Source of the DNA: Labia minor | Lineage: Eukaryota > Arthropoda > Insecta > Dermaptera > Spongiphoridae | Direction of reading: 5' to 3' | NCBI GenBank assembly: GCA_963082975.1 | Contig: OY720344.1 | Coordinates: forward strand, 67,112,546 to 67,176,545 | DNA: 64,000 bases | In this document: positions 55,860 to 64,000 of the stretch, one piece after another | How the letters are laid out: each line of letters opens with the position of its first letter | Numbering within the stretch: position 1 is the stretch's first letter | Program-made: the position numbers and the translations under genes | The notes under the pieces: generated by a model | What the model saw: only the letters and a program-made list of their open reading frames with translations | Told to the model about the DNA's origin: nothing | Database searches by the model: none

Positions 55860-57695
55860 CATCTTATTAATATCCATCCTCTTTATTAATATTGTTAGGA
55901 TGATTATTAATTTCTATAGATTCTTTTATTTTTATTTTCCACCAATTATTTTCAACATGAAGTGTTTCTACATTATCTAAATTTATTTTATGCCCTGTTG
56001 TTAAGGCATGTTCTGCAATCGCTGATTGATTTGGATGTTTCAATCTAATGGCTCTCTCATGTTCAGACAGTCTTGTACTTGTCTCACCAATGTATACTTT
56101 TTTACATTCACAAGTTACCTTATGAACTCCATTGTTTTCGTTCTTATATTTGAGGTGAGAGAAGACATTGTTCATGTGGTTTAAATGTTACTCTGATGTT
56201 GTGTTTCCTCAATTTTGACGCTATTTTTTCCGTTGATCCTTTTATATAAGGTAATGTTATTTATGATCTGTATATTGGTTTTTCCTTTTCTCATTTTCTT
56301 TTTTGATTTCTGTCTTTTTTGTTTTTCTGAATTTTCTAATTTCATATTCCGAGAAGCCATTGTTTATGAAAGCTTCCTTCACTCGTTGTTTTTCTTTTTT
56401 AATATTTTCAATTGAGCACATTTCTTGAGCTCTTTTGTGTAGTGTTTTTATCATTCCATATTTTTGTGATGGATGGTAGTGGGATTCTGCGTGGATATAT
56501 CTGTTGGTATGAGTTGTTTCCCTGAAAACATCAAAAATCAATCTATTCTGTTTCTTTTTAATTAATACATCAAAAAACGGTAACTCTCCATTAATTTCCC
56601 ATTCAACGGTTAGTTACTACAAATTCAATCAAAGAATCCTTACCATGAGGCCAAATCATCAACATATCATCCACATATCTAAGAAACAGTTTTGGTTTCT
56701 TCATTGAATCATTGACTAATTTTGTTTCAAAATCTTCCATGAATATGATAGCGAATACTGGGCTTAGTGGACCCATAGCACATCCTTCTTTTTGCTTATA
56801 AATCTTTTTATCATAAATAAAGTATGTAGATTTCTGACAAAATTCAATCAATTCGAGAGTTTTTTCTTCGAATGTAAAGTTTGATTTTATAATCTCGATG
56901 GTTTCAATGAGTCCACATCCTGACTTACCAACATATCATTTTTTGTGATCTCTACTTTTGATAAGATTTCTATTAAGTGGGTGGAATTTTTAACATATGA
57001 AAAATTAGTACCTGTCAATGGTTTTAACAAATGTTCTAGATATTTTGATGAGTTGTAAGTCATTGAATTAATTTGACTATCGGTCATAAAGGTTTGTGGG
57101 TTTTATGGATTTTGGGATTACCGTATATTTTTGGTATTTGTGGATCTTTCGGTTTTAATTTATCCTTATCTTTTTCCTCAATAGGTAGATTTCTGATTAG
57201 CAATTTTAGTTTTCTACAGAATTTATCCGTTAGATCTTTTGTCTGTATTTCATAAGTAGAAGAATTTAAAATATTCTCCATTTTTTGTTTATAATACACT
57301 GTGTTCATTACAACAGTGGCGTTATCTTTGTCGGCAGGGATAATCTTTAGAGTCATCGTTTCTAACTTCTTTAGAGCACGAATCTCAGATTTAGTTAAAT
57401 TTGGTTTGGGGGATATTGCATTTTTTAATATGTTAATCGTATCAAATCTAATTTTCTCTGCGATGTTGTGGGGTAAGTTATGTAAAGATGATTCAATTGA
57501 ACTAACTATTTCAACTTTTGGAATTTTATTTGGTGCTATGGAGAACTTTGGTCCTTTTGCTAACACTGATCAAGACTTTTATTAGATAGATTGACCACTA
57601 ATTTATTATTATCAAAACTCGGAATGGATGTTTTACTTTTTTTACTGTTTGAAAGTTTATCAAATTTTGATTTTTGAATAACAGTTTGTTTCTTA
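55860..57695 (-). pseudogene. Penelope-like element 2 (RT + GIY-YIG), nearly full coding region
   Basis: From 57695 on the minus strand: KKQTVIQKSKFDKLSNSKK, LVVNLSNKSLDQ, LAKGPKFSIAPNKIP, LKIIPADKDNATVVMN, YGNPKIHKTHKP (57084 end), then MTYNSSKYLEHLLKPLTG and NDMLVSQDVDSL, STYFIYDKKIYKQKEG, FLRYVDDMLMIWPHG (about 56650-56695), THTNRYIHAESHYHPSQK, and the GIY-YIG part HKVTCECKKVYIGET with SEHERAIRLKHPNQSAIAEHA and a NNINKEDG end at 55867. The catalytic YVDD is intact. Frameshifts separate at least five pieces. MGPLSP lacks the Ser of MGSPLSP, and about four residues seem missing between YIGET and the following RLSEH. It differs clearly from element 1, so it is a second family. Confidence 0.9.
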
Positions 57696-57704
57696 TGTGT
57701 GAAA

Positions 57705-57808
57705 AAAAAAAATTGGCGCCAATATCACTGCCTATATAAGAGCTGGCAACACCCATCATGAGTCAGTCCGCTTGAAAATGACTGCAGAATAAGCAGTCTA
57801 AACGTTGT
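57705..57808 (+). promoter_or_regulatory. TATA-containing Penelope-type terminus, opposite to the RT
   Basis: On the plus strand: TTGGCGCCAATATCACTGCC, TATATAAGAGC at 57733-57743, then ATCATGAGTCAGTCCGC and the stem-loop CTTGAAAATG-ACTGC...GCAGT-CTAAACGTTG (57771-57808). It starts immediately 5' of the minus-strand Penelope coding region but points away from it. It may be an inverted terminal repeat of that element or the end of another copy. Confidence 0.4.
57771..57808 (+). ncRNA. Penelope terminal stem-loop, degenerate hammerhead-like
   Basis: Stem GACTGC/GCAGTC with loop AGAATAA, framed by CTTGAAAAT and TAAACGTTG. It has the same layout as 35041-35076 but a different stem sequence, which suggests conserved structure. 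The GAAA box here is TAAA. Confidence 0.4.
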
Positions 57809-60308
57809 ACAGTTATTTTAATTTAATAAATAATTTATACAAACACAATGTGGTCTTTCAATAAAAATTCCCTTAATAAGATTTTTAGATCTAAATAATA
57901 TATATTTTGTTTCTATAGTATAATTAATTCATTCAAATATTAAAATAAATTACCAATAAATAACTTTAACGACAATCTTTACATCTACATGCGACAATGA
58001 TTTTTTTTAAAGTTTCTTTGTACGATAAATGATATAATAAACAAAAAATCATGAATTTAAATAATGTTGCCTAAGAACAGTTTGGAGCTGAGCCATAGGA
58101 TAGTTGGGAGATAGGAAGAACGTAGATTAGGGATGACGCAATCGGGTGTTATGTTAATGAGTCTCCAAGCGTCTGCTCGTTATGTCTCATCTTACGCTAA
58201 CGTGCCATTAGATAGAGTTTGTAAATGAATGCAAACATTAAGATCAAACAGTGCTGAGAGAAGTAAAAAAAGGTTTATAAAGAACTTTTATCGATTATAA
58301 TACGATAATACGAGTAAGTGACGATTTCTCACCTTTTTAATGAAAAAATTTATTTTCAGACTTATATATCTAAATATTTAATTTTCTTATAAGTAATATT
58401 TATTTTTATTATTTTCAATATATGGTATATATAAATATTAAATTTAAAAAAAAATAATTATTTATTTAATTTTATTTTTATTTGGGTTTAGTTTGAGTGC
58501 ATAGAATATTTTTTTTAATAACAAAAGTGAAAGGAGTCCAAGTACAGGTGGAAAGGACTTATCTATCCATGTAGTTCTACTGAAGTTGAAAACTTAGACT
58601 CGAAATGGCATTAATCTGAGTGATCTCTATCTATCTCTATTTCTATATTGTCATATTTCCCGATTGGTTTTCCTCAAAACAAACTTATAACTAAATTTAC
58701 TTGATTTATTTGAGATATTTTTCCCATCTTTAGAACATCCAATTATATTTCTCTCACTAGATTTGGGGGGGGGAGGGGGCATAAAATAAGATGTAGTCAT
58801 TCTTTGTGTTCATGAACTCTAGAATCCAAAAGTGACTTAAAAAATTTTTCATGTTCTTCTGCTATATCTATCCGGAAAAAAGTGACTCAAAATTGGCTGA
58901 ACTATGAAATTACATCCCAATCTTCTTATATTCCTCTATTTGAACATAAGCTATATATTATATCAATATCGATTCAATAACAGCAGAAATTAATTTTTAA
59001 ATATTTATATAATACTCCATGTTGTTCACTCAGTGGCTTAGTGAAGAAGTCGATTCATTTCCGACATTGAATATAAAATTAATAATTCTAGTAAATCTCT
59101 TACAAAGAAATATTATTAAAATGAGTAAATTATATTGTTTGTCTTTGTTTTTTTTTTGTTTAATTACTCAATTATTAATTACTACCATATTTTAAGTGCA
59201 AAAATGATTTATTATCAATATTTTATAAAAAAATTAAAATATGATTTTTCAGACAAATAATATCAAGGAATTGCTTTAAACTAGCTTTCCAGACCGCTAA
59301 AACAACGAAGACAATGACAAAATTAATTAACAAATAAATAAGATTAGATAAAAATAATAATTCAAATTATATTTGTATTCAGCTGTAAGAAAATTCTACT
59401 CTCCCTTCAAATTACTTATATTTTATACATTTATTTATTCCAATCAAATATAATTCACTTGGTAAATTGTAAATTTTCCAACACAAAGAATGGAATGAGA
59501 TATCACGTTATATCTTCAAATTTAGAATTAATAAAGTTTACAATAATATAGTAATTTTAATTAATATATTTTCCAATACAAGTGATAGGTATATGAGAAC
59601 TTGTCAATATGAAGAAAATAATATATTAATTAAAATTTGATTTGTTCATGATCTTTAATGTTTAAAATTATAATTATAGATGTAATTATAAGTTTTTATG
59701 AAGTTATTTCTTGGTAGAGATTCTTTATTAAAGCTCATTGTTAAACATTAACTCATGATGATCAATAGTTCGAATTCATTTTAATTCAAGACATCTCTAG
59801 ATGAAGGAGGAACATTTCCCAAATGTAATTAATGAAATTCGATAAGAAAGAAGAAAATTTAATTTTAAGAGTATTTCATCAAATGTTCATTAAATTATTC
59901 ATGACAATATTATCTTCGAGTAGTGAAATCGATTAAGATATTTAAAATACTACTTAAAACTCGTGAAAGTATATATATATATATTATATATATATATTAT
60001 AAACTTTTTATAATTTTTTTTTTTGATATGCAAAAGTTCTTCATTTATTGAAACTTCGAATATAGAATTTTTAAAGTAATCCAAGTTATCATATCACTAT
60101 ATGGAAAAGTAAGTAATATGAATCAAACTTTTAGATCTTGAAAAAAAACTAACTTCAATAAAATTCCTATGATCAAATTTGATAATGATTAAATGAGTTG
60201 ATTTTATGATTTTAACAGTGTTTTATTTAACTTGCTTGGTTGTCCGTCTGTAAATTTCAAATCTAGTAACTCATTTTTAACACAGTTGCAGTTGACCAAT
60301 CGAACTAA
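57809..60308. other. AT-rich intergenic DNA
   Basis: No gene was recognised. A GC-richer patch lies at 58080-58260, a G-run at 58766-58779 and a TA-rich inverted stretch at 59970-60001. Confidence 0.5.
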
Positions 60309-60577
60309 GTGGTCTTCAAACTTTCTGGAGTCGCGGAACCATATACGGTAATATATTTTTCAACGGAATCCTATAGAATTAATATTAATATTAAATTAAT
60401 AGTTTAAAAAAATTCGTTATATTCGAGCTATACGGTATTTTACTTTTATTATTATACCAAAGAACGATAATGTTAAAAAATTACATATGTGTAGTTATGT
60501 ATATAAAGAAAACGTAAAAAATAATGATAGTCATGGAACCTTTGGGTTTGGTTCACGGAACCCAGTTTGAAGACCAC
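60309..60577. mobile_element. 269-bp hAT-type MITE
   Basis: Perfect 14-base terminal inverted repeats GTGGTCTTCAAACT (60309-60322) and AGTTTGAAGACCAC (60564-60577). Internal GCGGAACC and GGTTCACGGAACC motifs follow the ends. The AGTGGTCTTCAAACT terminus is of the type found in hAT elements. I could not find an 8-base duplication, so it is old. It is non-coding. Confidence 0.75.
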
Positions 60578-61696
60578 CTATTTAGAATAATCTATATTTA
60601 AAAATGTCTTAAAATTCAAAAGAAATTATTCTTTGAATTGTAATATTTAATATTAAATTAATTATTATTCAAACAAATAAAATATTTATAAATATATCCC
60701 AAAAAACTCTAAAAATTTTCTAAGAACAATGTTAAGAAAATTGATAAGCTTCTAATAGGATATTGATAAAATTATGAATGAACTTGAGGAAGTCGTAAAT
60801 TTTGACCCAGGTTCCATGGACACCACACGTCCTTACACAATCTTTCAGAAGCAGATGTCGCCTCGTCTTCCAAGTGCAAGTGGCATTATAGTATATCTAT
60901 CATAGTCTGTCTAACTTGGACAGTTGTAAACGCAACCAGATTCTAATTCAATATTAACTATAGTAAAACAAATAGAATTTACATTATTTTTTTTTCTTTT
61001 TTAATTCATATATTAATTACATATTTAAAATATACTAACAAATTATAACACTAAAATATTAGAAAATATTATTTATTATTTAATATTATTAAAAATTATT
61101 TAATTAATTTATTTTCGTTTTCCTTTTTAAACTACTCATAATGTACTAATTGAACTTATTCTGTCTAAAGAAGAATTCACTTTGACATTAACTTTGGTAT
61201 GGGATAATTTTACCCGGATATTTTTTTTACCATCAAACAAAATTATTTCCAATATAACTTGTATCTGAGAATAGAAGGGATGAAAAAATTATATTATTAT
61301 TATTATATCAATGACAGAGAATATGTCAAATATAAGAATTATTATTATTTTTTTAATTTGTATATATGTATATGAATTATAAAAAGAAAAAGTAATAGTA
61401 ACATTTATTTAAATATTTTTAATTACAATTATGATATTTATATTACACATTTATATATTGAAACGATCGTTATTTGATGTGACATTTGTTGATTAAGCTA
61501 ATTCCAAAATAAACCAATTAATATTTATTTAGTCAATACAAATTTTATTTTCGTATCATAATAACAAGTTTAAATCAAACCATTAACTCAATCAAAACAT
61601 ACTTTATGTAATTGGAGAGTATTTTTAGTCAAAACAATAAAATACTTTATTTAAAAATATTATTACCTATTTTAAATATAAGTTGTGAGTTTTTTC
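60578..61696. other. AT-rich intergenic DNA with one island
   Basis: 60780-60920 is GC-richer and unique in the window. No coding support. Confidence 0.45.
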
Positions 61697-63942
61697 CTAA
61701 CAGCCACTACATTTTTTTATATATTTGATGTTTAATTCATTCTTCTTTTTGTCTAAGTGAATTTTCCAGTTTATTTTCGAATCAAGATACAGTCCAAGGT
61801 ACTTCACGGAGTTACTTTGGGGAATGATTTGTAAATTTAGGTAAACGGATGGACATATGATTTTTCTATTTGTGAAAGTGATGTGATTCGATTTGGTCTC
61901 GTTTACATGAATCCCCCACCTATGAAACCAGTTTTGGATGGTGTCAAGTTTTTCTTGAAGTATATTCGAAGCAATGCCTGAATCTGAGCTGGTTACTAGT
62001 AAGGAGGTATCATCAGCATAGGTAGCAATGAATGAGTCTTCACTTGTTGGTATGTCCGCAGTATACACGGAATATAAAAATGGTCCAAGTATGCTGCCTT
62101 GGGGAAGTCCTGCACGTATTGGATGATATTGAGATAACTCATTTTCTACCCGAACTTGGAACCAGCGATCTTGAAGGTATGATTTAAATATCCAATAATA
62201 ATGGTCAGGGAATATTTTTTTTATTTTATATAAAAGTCCTTGATGCCAAACTTTGTCAAATGCTTGTTTTACATCAAGAAACACGCCGGAGCATATCTTC
62301 TTTTCTTCCAGGATTGTTTGGATTACGTTAACAATTCGATAAATTTGTTCAGAAGTAGAGTGTTGGCGTCTAAATCCATATTGATGATCGGGTAATATTT
62401 CATCAAATTCGACATCAGTCTTTAGTCGCATTAAAATAAGTTTTTCAAAGATTTATTATGTTTGGGGAAGAATACTAATTGGTCATATGAGGAGACTTCG
62501 GACTCTTGTTTTCCTGATTTAAGAATCATGATAATATGAGCAATTTTCCATTGAATTGGGAAATTGCGAGTTCTTAAAATTGCATTGAATATTTCAATGA
62601 ATAGAAGTATTCCTTTTTTCGGGAGTTTTTTAAGACCTCAACAGTGATTAGGTCATATCCGGGGGATTTTCTTCTGTTTGACTCGTGCTTAATGAGATTT
62701 TCGATTTCTTTTATGGAGAATGATTGAATTTGAGGAGATAACTGTAATGGAGAATCCAGAAAGTTTTCTATTTCTAGATTCTCATGGTTTGGACAAGTTT
62801 GAGGAAAAGGATTGAAAGTATATTCCAAATGATTAGAGAAACTTTCAGCTTTTGCTGTATTTGTTCTGGCCCAAGTATTTGTATCGGTTTTTATGGGAAT
62901 ACAAATTGCTTGGGTCTTTTTAAAATTTAGCTGCATACCAGAAAGAATGATCATTATTTTCTTGAGGAGATAAATTTGAAAGGAAGTCTTGCAAAGTATC
63001 GTTTTTGTTTTTTATAATTAGGTTCTTAAGTTCTTTTGATACCCTATTGAATGCCAGTTTATCTCGTGGGTATTGACTCCTTTGCCATATTTTAGTATTC
63101 TTTTCTCTTTCAGTTTTTCTTTAATCTCCATTTGGTAATTTATTTGCTATTCTTGATTGTCTATTTTTGATGTAAACTGAATCATGAATATTTTTATTGA
63201 AATATTCAATTGCGTGTACAATATCTTCTTCAATTTTAAGGGGGATTTTAGTATTTAGATTATCCTAGGGATTTTGTTTGAAAGGAGCCCAGTTAATCTT
63301 TTTATTGCATATTGTAGGGGTTCTTTCTTTTTTTATAATCATGGAGCTTATAGTAGCAATCACTGGGGTGTTGTCAGAGCTAATATCCAAACATTCTTCG
63401 ATAGTGTAGTATGAATTTGTCAAACCATTAGATACAAAGAAATCCAGTAGATCGGGCAATCTACTGGGATCTGAGGGTCAATAGGTTGGCTTACCAGTAG
63501 ATAGAATATTATATCCTTTTGAAGATATAGTTTTGAGCAGGTTTCTACTTTTTAAGATGTGCGTTTTGAATTGAAATCACCGCCAGCTAAAAATTTTGGG
63601 CCGAGAGTTTCAAAAAAAGTAGAGAATTGTTCCTTTGAGATGGTATGTCGAGGAGGGCAATAAAGAGCTCTTATTACAAGTCGTGTACCATTTGTGTCTG
63701 TAATTTGAATTGATGTAGCTTGTAAGAAGTTTTTTCATATTATCCAGTTCTTGATGATATAATGATTTTTTAATAAGAATTGCGATACCGTCAGCATATA
63801 TCCTGGTATAAAAAATAGCTTTTATTTGTGAAATGAGTTTCTGATACTAGTAATATGTCAATTTTTTCTGTGTTTAAGAAGATCTCCAATTCATGACGTC
63901 TTTGAACTAGTCCGTTAGGGCTATTCTGTGTGTATTAGCCAT
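61697..63942 (-). pseudogene. Jockey-clade retrotransposon ORF2 (EEP + RT), 3'-truncated
   Basis: Starts at ATG 63942 with MANTHRIAL, the usual opening of Jockey ORF2, then NGLVQRRHELEIFLNTEK, IDILLVSETHF, LVIRALYCPPRHTIS, LAGGDFNSK, PDLLDFFVSNGL (63459) and SSDNTPVIATIS: an EEP endonuclease with SDN in place of the usual SDH. The RT follows: RRKSPGYDLITVEVLK, HQYGFRRQHSTSEQI, GVFLDVKQAFDKVWH, AGLPQGSILGPFLYSVYT, YADDTSLLVTSSD (about 61995-62035) and YLGLYLDSKINWKIHLDKK. The YADD site is intact, and 61697-62431 is one open frame of 244 residues. There are frameshifts and stops before it. The protein stops at 61697, before the thumb/C-terminal region (WLI, KPIWTYGxQLWG) that Jockey elements need. 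This is a nick-and-prime retrotransposon with ORF1 expected upstream, beyond the window. Confidence 0.92.
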
Positions 63943-63956
63943 TAGTCTTTAGATAT

Positions 63957-64000
63957 ATTACTTATTACTTTTGTTAACAAATTTAGAATCATGCTGATTT
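63957..64000 (-). pseudogene. Possible C-terminus of Jockey ORF1
   Basis: The last bases of the window, read on the minus strand, give QHDSKFVNKSNK and a stop about 20 bases before the ORF2 start. The position fits the end of ORF1 (gag-like). Too short to identify by sequence. Confidence 0.3.

Noticed and set aside
57711..57720. TGGCGCC as a retroviral primer-binding site
   Set aside because: No LTR, gag or pol of a retrovirus-like element adjoins. The neighbouring coding region is Penelope-like, which does not use a tRNA primer-binding site.
1..64000. CRISPR arrays, bacterial operons or phage genes
   Set aside because: No spaced repeat array, no ribosome-binding sites and no bacterial-type genes. 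All recognised parts are eukaryotic transposons.

Overview
The window is a strongly AT-rich, gene-poor stretch of an invertebrate genome, most likely an arthropod. I infer this from the mix of mobile elements: Jockey-clade and RTE-clade non-LTR retrotransposons, Penelope-like elements with GIY-YIG endonuclease, a mariner, canonical Helitrons, a DINE-1-like Helentron family, hAT-type MITEs and tRNA-derived SINEs. I cannot name the species. I found no confidently supported host protein-coding gene. Nearly every coding-like segment is a decayed transposon open reading frame.

Layout. 1-773: end of a Helitron carrying a piece of an RTE reverse-transcriptase tail. 2858-3590: a GC-rich retroelement with a perfect 18-bp target duplication. 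5386-5630: a SINE. 5700-7785: a nested stack in which a Helentron-like (HINE) copy is split by a Helitron (5795-7268); that Helitron carries the RTE tail, which is itself split by a 179-bp MITE. 10865-11688: a SINE abutting a second HINE copy. 14109-14385, 24490-24791 and 29205-29562: SINEs with target duplications. 16998-17380: a tRNA-like SINE split by a polyadenylated retrocopy. 18980-21445: a second Helitron whose first bases were hit by a 0.47-kb MITE. 32225-32820: a Jockey 3' end. 35035-37225: a Penelope-like element. 39417-40975: the 5' part of an RTE element joined to an internally deleted mariner. 42060-42310: a Penelope 3' end. 44952-45225: a SINE. 46998-47262 and 49786-50072: RTE tails. 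49080-49480, 51492-52115 and 54567-54815: HINE copies. 55860-57808: a second Penelope-like element. 60309-60577: a hAT-type MITE. 61697-63942: a Jockey ORF2 that runs to the window edge.

How the parts relate. The non-autonomous elements appear to depend on enzymes represented here only by wrecks. Three AAG-tailed retroelements fit RTE-type target-primed reverse transcription, and the HINEs fit Helentron rolling-circle transposition. The best-supported result is the stratigraphy at 5.7-7.8 kb. A second HINE copy at 11.1 kb preserves the empty site of the Helitron insertion, so both Helitron ends can be fixed to the base. Between the elements lie AT-rich stretches with simple repeats and about a dozen islands of higher GC, which may be regulatory sequence, exons or unrecognised old repeats.
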